Source: Luzula sylvatica
Lineage: Eukaryota; Streptophyta; Magnoliopsida; Poales; Juncaceae
Assembly (NCBI GenBank): GCA_946800325.1
Contig: OX326958.1
Span: 9,186,001 to 9,250,000 of the forward strand
Direction of reading: 5' to 3'
Length of the DNA: 64,000 bases
The notes below the pieces were generated by a model. That model saw only the letters and a list, made by a program, of their open reading frames with translations. It searched no databases and was not told the origin of the DNA. Shown piece by piece: positions 48,288 to 58,999 of this stretch. How positions within the stretch are numbered: position 1 is the stretch's first letter; every line of letters starts with the position of its first letter. The position numbers and the translations under genes are program-made.

Positions 48288-49812
48288 TTATAGTGGCTTC
48301 GTAAATGGATCGGCCACGTTATCATCAGTAGGTATCTTCATTATTTTCACGTCACCTCTCTTCGTAATCTCACGAATCAAGTGGTAACGCCGGAGTACAT
48401 GCTTGGACCTGTGATGCGCTCGCGGTTCCTTGGATTGTGATATTGCTCCGTTATTGTCACAATACACATCCATGGGACCCGAGATGCTTGGCATAACTCC
48501 AAGTTCCGTCACGAACTGTCGTAGCCAGATAGCCTCCTTTGCGGCTTCCGAAGCCGCGATGTATTCCGCTTCAGTTGTAGAATCAGCCACCGTTTTTTGT
48601 TTGGAGCTTTTCCAAACAACAGCTCCGCCATTGAGCGTGAAGACGTAACCACTTTGAGATTGGAAATCGTCCGGGCAAGTTTGGAAACTAGCATCTGTAT
48701 CTCCTTGGATAACCAGATCTCTTTCCGCACCACCATAGACAAGAAACATATCTTTAGTATTCCTGAGATACTTAAGAATGCTCTTGACTGCGGACCAGTG
48801 AACTTCCCCGGGATCATATTGATAGCGGGAAGTCACACTCAACGCATATGCAACATCTGGTCTAGTACATATCATGGCATACATGATCGATCCTATAGCC
48901 GAAGCGTATGGGATCTGACTCATTCGCTCACGTTCAGCGTCCGTTGAAGGACACTGATCCTTAGTGAGAGCGATGCCATGTGACATTGGCAGAAATCCTT
49001 TCTTGGATTGCTCCATGTGAAACCTAGTTATCACTTTGTCAATATATGTATTTTGACTTACTCCGAGAAGTCTCCTCGATCTATCTCTATAGATCTTCAC
49101 GCCTAAAATATAGGCGGCTTCTCCTAAGTCCTTCATTGCGAATTGACTACCCAAATATGCCTTAACCTGGTTAACCATTGGGATGTCATTTTCCAATGAG
49201 TAAGATGTCGTCCACGTACAAGATGAGGAATACGACCGAACTCCCACTGAATTTCTTGTATACACAAGGTTCCTCGATATTTTGAATGAAACCATACTTA
49301 GCGATGACCTCATCGAATCGTATGTTCCACGCACGAGATGCTTGTTTTAATCCATAAATGGATCTCACAAGCTTGCACACTTTATTCGTATTCTTTGGAT
49401 CGACAAAACCCTCGGGTTATGTCATATACACATCCTCGGTAAGGTTCCCGTTAAGGAAAGCGGTTTTGACATCCATCAGCCATATCTCATAATCATGATA
49501 TGCAGCTATTGCTAGAAGAATGCGAATACTTTTAAACATGGCTACTGGAGAAAACGTTTCATCATAGTCTACACCATGAATTTGCTTGAAACCTTTCGCC
49601 ACTAGTCTTGCTTTAAAAGTGTGTACATTACCATCCATGTCGGTTTTCTTCTTGAAAACCCATTTGCACCCAACGGTTTCAGCACCATTAGGTAGATCAA
49701 TAAGATTCCAAACCTTATTATCATACATGGACTGGATCTCATCTTTCCTGGCTTCGTGCCATTTCGAGAAATCCAGGCTAGACATAGCACCTTTGTAGGA
49801 AGTTGGCTCATC
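48288..49812 (-). pseudogene. Copia pol, reverse transcriptase and RNase H part
   Basis: Second half of element A pol, which copies the element RNA into DNA inside virus-like particles. Minus strand: MSSLDFSKWHEARKDEI, WVFKKKTDMDGNVHTFKARL, FSPVAMFKSIR, MDVKTAFLNGNL. Then a TAA (49417-49419) in place of a probable CAA. The same frame continues with IYGLKQASRAWN and the catalytic LYVDDILLI. A one-base insertion in an A run (about 49190) shifts the frame. The shifted frame continues to 48288 with MKDLGEAAYILG, RPDVAYALSV, and the RNase H residues in DTDASF, EAEYIAASEA and YCDNNGAI, ending DPFTKPL. All catalytic blocks are kept; the three parts are separated only by the stop and the shift. Confidence 0.93.
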
Positions 49813-49820
49813 ATCTAGAG

Positions 49821-50489
49821 TAGGGCTGCAACTTTAGCTCGTGGCTCGTGGCTCGCTCGAGCTCGACTCGATAATAGTTCGATAATAGCTCGCTCGATAT
49901 TAACTCGAAATTAAACGAGCCGAGCCGAGCTAGCTCGAATGCTTATTGAGCCGAGCTTGAGCCAGACTCAGCTCGCTCGTATTAAGCTCGAAATTTTTTT
50001 GAGCTCGATTTAAAAAATTAAATATTTTTATCATAATTAATTTACATTATATATATTATTTTAATTATAAAATTTTATAAAGAAATTTTTTATCTTCGTA
50101 ATAATTCCAATTCGGGTTACAACTTAGGTCCTAAAAAAGAATTTTAACTAGGGGAGACAAATTAATAATACCAAGTTCAAATCCTATTTTTTTATGTTTT
50201 GTGTTGTGTATGTTTGATTTATTATTGTTATGTTTTAAGATATTTTAGTATTTAAAATATTTTATGTTTATTCGCGATTATTACAATTTTTTAATTAAAA
50301 TTTAAGTTATTTTTTTAATTGAGCTACTGTTGAGCCGAGCCGAGCTAGCTCGAATTAAAACGAGCCGAGCTTGAGCTTGATTTTTCAGCTCGAACCATAA
50401 TTCTAAACGAGCCGAGCCAGCTCGAATAAGTTCCGAGCCGAGCTTGAGCTTGGCACAGCTCGCTCGAGCTCGGCTCGTTTGCAGCCCTA
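49821..50489. mobile_element. Nonautonomous hAT element inserted in copia pol
   Basis: 669 bp with perfect 11-bp inverted ends TAGGGCTGCAA/TTGCAGCCCTA and the perfect 8-bp target duplication ATCTAGAG (49813-49820 and 50490-50497). Both subterminal regions are dense in GAGCCGAGC/GCTCGGCTC and CTCGAGCT motifs on both strands, as expected of hAT transposase binding regions. The middle is AT-rich with no ORF. The TAG at its edge terminates the upstream pol frame. Without the insertion and one duplication the pol frame is continuous. Confidence 0.95.
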
Positions 50490-52853
50490 ATCTAGAGTCA
50501 ACTCATCATCGTCATTACTAATGAGAAATCCATATCTCTCAGGTTCTTGACGATTCCTACCAGATCTACGTATGGATTGTGTACTAGATTCTGGTTCACC
50601 ATCCAATGGTAACTCAGAATCTTGTTCCAGATCAACTTGTTCATTTTGTGGTTCTCGAATTTCTTCGAGATCAATTTTACTCCCACTAGCTTGACGATCT
50701 AGGAATTCCTTCTCTAAGAAGTGTCCTCGTCGAGCCACGAAAACCTTGTTTTCGCTAGGCAAGTAAAAGTAGTATCCTTTTGTTTCTTGAGGATACCCCA
50801 CAAATAAACACTTGTCTGATCTTGGCTCGAGTTTTTCCGTCAATAACCTTTTGACGTATGCCTCGCAACCCCAAATCTTAAGATAAGACAATGATGGCAC
50901 CATGCCATGCCATAATTGATATGGTGTCTTTTCAACCGATTTGGTCGGAACTCTATTCAGTATATGAGCGGCCGTTTGAAGCGCGAAACCCCAAAATGAC
51001 TTTGGCAACTCCGTTCGACTCATCATCGAGCGAACCATGTCTAACAAGGTCCGATTCCTCCTCTCGGACACTCCATTCCATTGGGGTGTACCAGGTGGAG
51101 TCCATTGTGATACTATACCACAATCTCGAAGATAGTCCTCAAACTCATAGCTCAAGTATTCGCCACCTCGATCCGATCGAATGGCTTTTACTTTCTTGCC
51201 CAGCTGAAGTTCTACTTCATGTTGAAACTCTTTGAATTTCTCAAAAGTTTCACTTTTGTGACGCATTAAGTATAGATAACCATATCTACTATAATCGTCA
51301 GTAAAAGTCACAAAGTAGTGATACCCATTTCTAGCCTCGACACTCATCGGTCCACATACATCAGAATGTATGAGGGCCAACACATCTTTCGATCTTTGTC
51401 CTTTCTTGGAGAAAGGTGTCTTTGTCATCTTACCCATCAAACAAGATTCGCAATTTTCTATTGACTCTAAGTCAAAAGAATCTAGCACTCCATCCTTTTG
51501 GAGTCTTGCAATGCGTTTCTCGTTTATGTGTCCGAGACGACAATGACATGAATATGTTTCATTAGTTTGAGTAGTATTTATGTTATAAATGGACTGATTA
51601 TTGTTGTTATTTTCTAAATCCAAGACATATAGACCATTTTCAACTAGAACATTACTAAAGAAAATGTCATTCTTGCGAATAAAACAATCATTAGTACCAA
51701 TAACTAATTCATATCCATCCGCAATAAGTCTCGAAACAGAAATAATACTCCTACTCAAAGTAGGTACATAACAACAGTTATCCAAAACTAAAATAAGTCC
51801 ATTTGGCAAAGTTAAATCATACGTCCCTTCGGCTAATGCTGCTACTCGAGCTCCATTCCCGACGCGTAAATCAACTTCGCCACGAATCAACGATCTTCTA
51901 CTTCTTAGGCCCTGCATATTATTACAAATATGAGTCCCGCATCCAGTGTCCAACACCCATGATGATGAAGTAAAGAAATAAGATTCGATAACGAAAATAC
52001 ATGATGCCGGTGTGTCCAAGGAAGCGGTCTTTTGCTTGCTCTCCCTCAGGAAGATCTCGCAATCACGCTTCCAATGCCCCTCCTTGAGGCAGTGGAAACA
52101 CTTCTTGTCATCCTTGGCTTTCTTGCCCACAGGCTTAGGCGCAACCTTGTTGCCCTTTGCCTTCCTCTTCTTGTTTTTGTTCCCATTGCTTGGACTCTTC
52201 CCTTCAACCACCAATACTTCCGAAGTCCTAGACTTCATGTACCGCGGTTTCATGTCACCTTCGAATGTTCTGAGCATTCCGATAAGCTGGGGAATGGTCC
52301 TTTTCATGTCTGACATGTGGAAATGCGAAATGAAAGAATCGAAACTCGGTGGCAGTGACAACATGATCAAATCAGTTTGTAACTCCACCTCGAATTTTAT
52401 GCTAAGCCTCTCAAGATGATCGAAATATCCTTTCATCTTGAGAAGGTGCGAGCTAACGGGCGTACCATCTTGCATCTTGCATTGCGTCGCATTGCCAAGA
52501 GCTTGATACTTCTCCACCCTTGCTTGAACCTGAAACATCTCCCTGAGCTATTTCATAATCTCGTATGCATCCTGTTTTTCAAATTGGATTTGATATTCAT
52601 GAGTCATAGTAGCCAACATGAGGCATGTGACATCATTCGAATCGTCCAAGATGGTCGTATGTTCGAATACATCATCCTCAGTTGCTTTATCCCCTGGCAC
52701 AGGAGGGAGATGCGTCTCCAAGACATGTTCCTTTCCTTCCTGTTTCAGGACGAATCCCAGATTCCTCTGCCAGTCGAGAAAGTTCTTTCCGTTCATTCGT
52801 TCCTTTTCCAAAATGGAACGCAAACTAAAGAGGTTGTTACTTGGTAAAGCCAT
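50487..52853 (-). pseudogene. Copia gag, protease and integrase part of element A
   Basis: Starts MALPSNNLFSLRSILEKERM at 52853. One TAG (52548-52550) interrupts gag after 101 codons; the same frame continues for 683 residues from 52538. In that part: gag zinc knuckle CFHCLKEGHWKRDC (147-160), protease LDTG (196-199), integrase zinc-binding H332, H337, C363, C366, and the integrase triad D393 (HSDVCGP), D456 (SDRGGE), E492 (NGVSERRNR) with 35 residues between the last two. The integrase C-terminal part ends in a variable acidic linker (SNDDDELTLD) where the hAT element was inserted. Gag forms particles, the protease processes them, integrase inserts the cDNA. Dead by one stop and the insertion, otherwise well kept. 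Confidence 0.93.
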
Positions 52854-54217
52854 GAATTCTACAATTTTGAAAAATAATGTAATTAATAACGTGGTCTTTC
52901 ATATTAAAATTCATTTTAAACAACTTGAAATACCCATTATTTTATCATTTCAAATAGCCCCCACTATTGAAACGGAGATTTGATACCTTAAATCTCATAA
53001 TGGACAAGATCCCTATTTAACGTATTTCTAAGGTGACTATGGCCAACCACTCAGTAAATACGTCACGTCGGGTAGGACGATGTCCAATCATCTCCAAGAC
53101 GATTCTTGCTTTATTCGTGAGGTCCGGTATTGAGTCCAACTCAAAACCAGAGTGTGTGTACCTCACTCCTTGCCCCAAATCGTAGCCTAGGCAGCGAATT
53201 GGTCAAGTCCATACCACAAATGGAGTATCATTCAATCAGCGAATTGACATGCCAGACTATGGCCATGCAACACATCAATTCCTAATCAATGCATGGCTTC
53301 CTTGCTACGCACGTGTAAATCTGTGCCAGACTATGGCCATGCAATAAACAAACACTAGTCTTGAAGGTTTCACTTTGGGAGGCAAATAACTTGATAATTA
53401 CGTGGGAGGATTTTCTTTTTAATAAAAATCATTTATTTTATTCATTCACAAAAACAAATAAAATATTTCGGTATAGCATATTGGCCTTTTAGTTTTATGA
53501 GCAATCATAAAACCCTAAATTCCCAACCCTAAAACCCAAGATGATCCCTTGCTTTTCTTGAAGATCCAATCTTCGTGTCGTGTCGTCTTGCCTTGAAGGT
53601 CCCTCTTCAAAACTAAACCTATTTTATTTTATTACAACTTTGGAAGACTCACCGGTCCCCACATAATTAAATAAAATACAATTTGGAAAGCTCACCGGCC
53701 CCCACACAACACACAGACAATCATCCCCGTTTTAGGCTATAAGCTATACCAAATCGAATTTATAAATTGGAAATTTTAAATTATTGGGCATTTTTGACAG
53801 AAAAAAAATTTTGGTTGCCCAGAATTTTGTTCGTTCGAACGCAACTCCAAGTTCGTTCGAACGCATGACAAAAAAAAAATTCACCTCAGGTTCGTTCGAA
53901 CGCAACTCCAAGTTCGTTCGAACTAACCCTAGGTTTCGTTCAGTCCGTTCGAACGAACCCTAGGTTCGTTCGAACGAACGTTAATCTGTCAATTTTCTGA
54001 AAACCTGATTTCTTTGTCGTTTTGTTCCGAAAATCCAATTTTCAACAGATCCAATCTGTTTAACACTTTAATAACATCAAATATCCAATAATTGATTTAT
54101 TAAAAGTCTTCCTATCATTTATATTTGCTCAATTTTGTGTAATTTTGCAATTTGGCCCAAAAATTCTAAAATTTCCTAAATTCGAACTAAAACATCGATT
54201 TTCGATGGTTTTAACGA
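52854..54217 (-). other. 5' leader of element A
   Basis: 1.36 kb between the primer binding site and gag. Noncoding. The part 53030-53400 with GTGACTATGGCCAACCACTC and the recurring phrase CAGACTATGGCCATGCAA is homologous to the leaders of element B (about 55600-55920) and element C (about 62270-62600), where GCCCGACTATGGC- and ACTTTGGCCGACAAATGGG-type phrases recur. The long leader is a family character. It contains the palindrome cluster at 53829-53980. Confidence 0.75.
53829..53980. repeat. Palindrome cluster in the leader of element A (GTTCGTTCGAACGAAC type)
   Basis: Six copies within about 150 bp, several perfect over 12-16 bp (core TTCGTTCGAACG). The same motif fills the 293-bp LTR units. 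The cluster ends about 245 bp from the primer binding site, matching the position of the different palindromes in elements B and C. Confidence 0.9.
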
Positions 54218-54223
54218 GCGATT

Positions 54224-54235
54224 GCTCTGATACCA
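54224..54235 (-). other. Primer binding site (initiator tRNA-Met) of element A
   Basis: Minus strand TGGTATCAGAGC, the standard plant copia site complementary to the 3' end of initiator tRNA-Met, one base from the LTR end (TGTA at 54237 on the plus strand). Confidence 0.95.
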
Positions 54236-54236
54236 C

Positions 54237-55161
54237 TGTAGGGTTACGCACACGTATCAAAGTGTGCAGCGGAATTATTCTCGCATGCGTAACCTAATTC
54301 TACCGAGATCACGCCCGAAAACCAACGAAAAAGGAAGAGTTTCGGAGAATTACCTCGTACAAGTTAGTACGTGATGCCTTCTTCTCCAAGTTCGTTAAAC
54401 CTTCTCCAAGGAATGCTCGTGCAAACCCTCTACTTGCGTCCACCTCGATTTCGACCGATCGGAATCGCCAACGCCGTTCTAGTCGTCGTCACGATCAATT
54501 CTCTCAAGAACTTGCTCAAATCTCCCTCTCAATCACTCTAGATCTAATCTAATTTCTGTGTGGCTGAGGAGAGAGAAACGGCGGCTCAAAACCTAATTTT
54601 CTGAAAAAACTTAGGTTAAAACGAAATCAGAATTCTATATATATAGGAACTAAGTCAGTTCGAACGCACCTAAATTGTTCGTTCGAACGAACCCAATTCG
54701 TTCGAACGCAATTAAGTAGTTCGTTCGAACTAACCCAAATCTGACTATCACGAATAAGTCCGTTCCAACGCACTCATATAGTTCGTTCGAACGAACCTAA
54801 TTCTGACTGCAGAATTGCCTATTTATATAAATTCTTCCAAGTTAATTTCTGTGTGGCTGAGGAGAGAGAAACGGCGGCTCAAAACCTAATTTTCTGAAAA
54901 AACTTAGGTTAAAACGAAATCAGAATTCTATATATATAGGAACTAAGTCAGTTCGAACGCACCTAAATGGTTCGTTCGAACGTACCCAGTTTGTTCGAAC
55001 GCACTTAAGTAGTTCGTTCGAACTAACCTAAATCTGACTGTCACGAATAAGTCCGTTCGAACGCACTCATATAGTTCGTTCGAACGAACCTAATTCTAAC
55101 TGCAGAATTGCCTATTTATATAAATTCTTCCAAGTTAATTCTTAAGCCATATTTTCTTTCA
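54237..55161 (-). repeat. 5' LTR of element A, truncated
   Basis: Contains the R/U5-side part of the LTR, beginning (plus strand) TGTAGGGTTACGCACACG, and two 293-bp palindrome units. Homology to the 3' LTR stops after TTCTTAAGCCATATTTTCTT (55139-55161). The remaining ~1.25 kb of the LTR is missing and replaced by the internal region of element B. Confidence 0.9.
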
Positions 55162-56933
55162 CCCGAATTCTCAAAACAATTTTGAGAAATTTGCGTCTAT
55201 ACATGCCACCACATGGCATGTAATATTGTTCGATTCCTTCTTAAAGTTTATCGAACCCGGCTTTCTCTAAAGCCTATGCCTCGAGCCCTGAATCTATCTT
55301 TTTTGTGTCCAACACGTTCTTTTAAGTCTAAGTACTATTCTTTGACTATCAAGATTAATTACGGTAATTCCGGTCGAAAAGCCATCTATCATATCGATCT
55401 CATCGATATATTTGGTGTTGCTAGAAAGCATAATTCTAAACGGATGATGAAGATTAAGCTCCTAACCGTGCGTACTTAATCTATATGCTTATATGATAAT
55501 TATATGACAGTGTTATTTTATCGAATCGATAACCCTCATACCGAAAAGGGACTCCAAGTCCTTAACACTCAAGATCCATATTTCGCAATCCTCCCATAAG
55601 TGACTATGGCCGACAAATGGGATCTCGCTTATTTAGGTAGGATTATTATCCAATCGTATCATATACGACTCTTGCACCTTTATAGAATTTCGGTGATGGA
55701 TCGTATCATATACAATCCCATTCCGTGTGTGTATTCTATCTATGCTCCGAACTCTAATCGGATTAGCTTGGATGGTTAAGTCATAACCATATCCATCGTA
55801 TCGTTCAATTGAACTACTCACGTGCCCGACTATGGCATGAACCCACGTGAGTCCCCAATTAACGCTTACCACCCGCATCAATACATACAATAATACGTGC
55901 CCGACTATGGCCTGAAACCACGCATTATGTCATACCAATCTCGATGGATGTCGACATGGAAGGCATCTCCACGACTTAAATATTATGAGGGATCAAGCAT
56001 ATGCATGTTTCATTTCGTGACATAATCGTATTATATCACTATCACAAGATTTTCTAATGCGTATGAATTATTTAGGGAGAGTAATTATTCTAAATAAATA
56101 CTTATCTTATATGCTAGTATGATTGATGCCGATCATATCGATATAAAGAACTCAAAATTCCGAGTTGTGTAGCCACAGTTATCGCGAAAACAAAATCACC
56201 ATCCAGAAACTAGTCCGTTATAACGCATCATAGTCCGTTACAACGGACCTCCAGTTTCCTTAACTCCGTTACAACGTATACCATGTCCGTTATAACGCTA
56301 TTTAATCCGGAGATTGGCCAAAATTGTCAGAAACATGTCCGTTACAACGCAACCTAGGTCCGTTACAACGAACTAACTTGTGAACCATTCTGTTACAACG
56401 GACCATGTCCGTTACAACGGACTCCAAAGGAAGCCAAATTCATCCCCGCATCCTCGTATCATATACAAGGTCCGTTACAATGGAACCCATGTCCGTTGCA
56501 ACAGACTATGTGTTTATTCACAATCCTCCTCACATCCCTGTATCTTATACAGGGTCCGTTACAACCGATCAACCAGTACGTTATAACGGACTATGTGAAT
56601 TTCGCAGATAATCCCCAATTTTATGTATCTTATACAGTGTCCGTTATAACGGATCAACAATTCCGTTATAACGGACTATGCGATTTTTCTGCTGTTTCCT
56701 GCAGTTTTGTCTGTTTTCGCTCGTTTCCAAAACGATTAATCATGAAACATTTTCACGATCATTCCTAGATACTCTCAATCAACTTTTCATCGATCTCTAC
56801 AGAAATTTACTTGTGATTTTAACAGAATTTGACTTTCTTTATATGTAACATCATGCAAACGGGTACGAACTTTGATAACCCATGCGTATATCGAATATAC
56901 GACTATGATTCGACAATCGAATCGATGGCGATC
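55162..56933 (-). pseudogene. Ty1/copia element B: leader and a short coding remnant
   Basis: Colinear with 61840-63459 of element C, therefore part of a copia internal region. At 55170-55340 the minus strand has a conserved but broken stretch (VLDTK..., ALEKAGFDKL) that is also found in C; it may be the beginning of gag. The rest is leader (recurring CCCGACTATGGC phrases) with a palindrome cluster. Protease, integrase, reverse transcriptase and the 3' LTR are absent, cut off at the junction with element A. Confidence 0.7.
56212..56678. repeat. Palindrome cluster in the leader of element B (GTCCGTTATAACGGAC type)
   Basis: About 14 complete or partial copies in 467 bp, with core GTCCGTTAYAACGGAC. 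Many are only half-conserved (GTCCGTTACAACGCA). Spacing is irregular, 15-60 bp. The cluster ends about 256 bp from the primer binding site. Confidence 0.9.
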
Positions 56934-56945
56934 GCTCTAATACCA
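56934..56945 (-). other. Primer binding site of element B (one mismatch, LTR end lost)
   Basis: Minus strand TGGTATTAGAGC, one change from TGGTATCAGAGC. The terminal ~35 bp of the LTR that should follow (present in element C from 63473) are missing. The sequence jumps from the binding site to CAGCGGAT, which in C lies about 33 bp inside the LTR. Confidence 0.8.
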
Positions 56946-58972
56946 CAGCGGATATGTAGGCCTGGTCCGGTTCCCATAATCCAAGATCACACCATGACTT
57001 CGAAGGGTACGATGCAAATAAGAAGGATAGATTCATACCAGTGCAAAATTGATTGCACTCGAAGGGTTGATTGCTATTCTTCTTTCTCCTGTCACGTTGG
57101 TGACAATCCGCGCGTCCCACACCACGCGTCTTTCACCGCTCGTTGACGATTTACGTTCCTCCGGATCGATCACAATCGCAGAGCCACAAGTGTCGCTCCT
57201 CTACGTATATCCACCTTGAGTCGGAAGACGTCGGTCACGGGTGCAACTGCCTAGACGAAGCACCGGCGAACTTGCTCGATTGATTAATTCTCTATACCGA
57301 GAAACTCCTTTTTCTCGGTTTTTCTCTCTTTGCACACTTTCGCTCTATGAAAGGTGTCTCTCTATTTCTGGATTAATCTTATTAATTCAATTTCTTCAAC
57401 TGAATAGATGAGAGAGAAATATCATATTTATATCTCATAGGATTAGGATGGGCTAAAAGCCATGTATATCCAATATACACCCTTTCACACAGAAAACTGC
57501 ATGAACCTGTTCAGTATTCTGTCCTTACGAAATTGGTAAATTCTTCTGACCGAATATTAACCTTCACGAAAGTTGTAGATAATCTTATTATCTACCCAAC
57601 CCAATTTGTCCTGGCCCAATTAGAGTTCATATGCAAAGGTTATGACAGTTTTACTAACTGCATGTCATACTGTTGTACCATTTCGGTATTTCATAGAAAC
57701 GACACTAATACTTCATTCATATGAAATATATTTCTACATGAAGGTTATAGATAATCATATTATCTATCTAACCCAATTTGAACCATTCAAATTGGAGTTT
57801 CCCACTGAAAGTTACAACTACGAATGTACGCTTACATTCGTTCATCCTTGTGTACACTTTTACGGTAGATATGAAACTGTATTTTCTTCAGTACATATAA
57901 CCTTAGAGATTGAAATTAAGCCCAAAATAAGACAGCTCTATGTGTGAGCGCGTAGGTTCGTATCAAGCAATGGTAGTTAACTTATGTCTGAGTTCACGGA
58001 CTCATGAGAGGGATCTAGGAAGAAATCCATCATAATTTTCCCACGTTGAAAACGAAAATTATTGTGATCATTTATACCCATCTCGAACGGTGGTGTTTAG
58101 CTCTCTTGTTCACGATATCCGTCAATCAAAAGGCCCGGTAATAGTCATCTTTATAATTTGATTGACTAAACTTGTGTCTCAATACCGAATTGGATCAACA
58201 AACACAATTGATATTAATTATTAATATCATTGACTCTAGCCAGAGATTTCATTGATCTATTCATCGATAGGCCTAAGAGATATCTCTTTCTTTCGAAATG
58301 AACAATTTCTATCTTGATGATTCACATCAAATTCCGTGTTTCAGATAATACCCGATCATAATCCCATGACCATCCTGTTACAGATAGTGGAAGATTATAT
58401 CTAAGCATCATGTTACGCACGAAAAATTGATCCATGATCATCTCAAGTGTGAAGAACTAAGACCCCATTCGTTACGATTCCATCTACAATGACTAAACCA
58501 TGTCATGGTATCGCACTTTTGGTCAAGTCACAATATGCATAACCTAATGCATATCCACATTCCCGATTCGACAAACTCTTTGTCCTATGATTAGCAAAAC
58601 TTAATCATCATCTCGGAGAGTATGCTAGTGTACACGGTAGTCTATTATCTTATAATAGATATACATATCACATAAGTATCCTAATCGTGACTAGGGACGT
58701 TTTTGAAATATAACTTTTTGAAATGTGACGGTTTTACTTAACATAATCATGTATTGTGTAGATGCTCACACAACTCATAATTCAAGGTTCGTGTAATAAA
58801 ATTACACAACCTCGCACAAGTTTTCATATAAGTATAAATGCAATTAAAATTTAAAAATTTTGAAATGCGCTAATATAGAGTAAGTATTGATCGATGCAGC
58901 GTTTACACCTATAATCTCTGCTAGGACTATAATTTCTGCGATGACTATCGGTATTAGATAACTATACCTCAA
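56946..58972 (-). repeat. LTR between elements B and C
   Basis: About 2.0 kb, diverged from but alignable with the element A LTR (for example GCATATCCACATTCCCGATTCG against CGTATATCCATATTCTAGAATCG; first 20 bases compared). TATA box TATAAATA on the minus strand at 57425-57432. It is placed as 5' LTR of B and as 3' LTR of C. A purine-rich minus-strand tract (AGGAGGAAAAGA, about 58973-58985) at its right edge fits the polypurine tract of C. No palindrome units are present. Confidence 0.75.
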
Positions 58973-58999
58973 ATCTTTTCCTCCTCTAGGTATCTCTAT

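Larger units (their letters stand above)
45875..55161 (-). mobile_element. Ty1/copia retrotransposon, element A (nearly complete, defective)
   Basis: Minus-strand element in the order 5' LTR (54237-55161, partial), primer binding site, leader, gag-pol in copia order (gag, protease, integrase, reverse transcriptase, RNase H), polypurine tract, 3' LTR (45875-48160, lacking its last ~150 bp). Integrase before reverse transcriptase defines Ty1/copia. The coding region has two stops, one frameshift and a 669-bp hAT insertion. The outer part of each LTR is lost, so no target duplication can be seen. The left side joins the satellite and the right side joins element B. Confidence 0.95.

Noticed and set aside
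48509..49798. Plus-strand ORFs opposite copia pol
   Set aside because: They are antisense shadows of the well-supported reverse transcriptase and RNase H sequence.
56380..56768. Overlapping ORFs through the palindromes of element B as a repeat protein
   Set aside because: Three frames are equally open because the repeat lacks stops; the conserved unit is a DNA palindrome with irregular spacing that breaks any frame.
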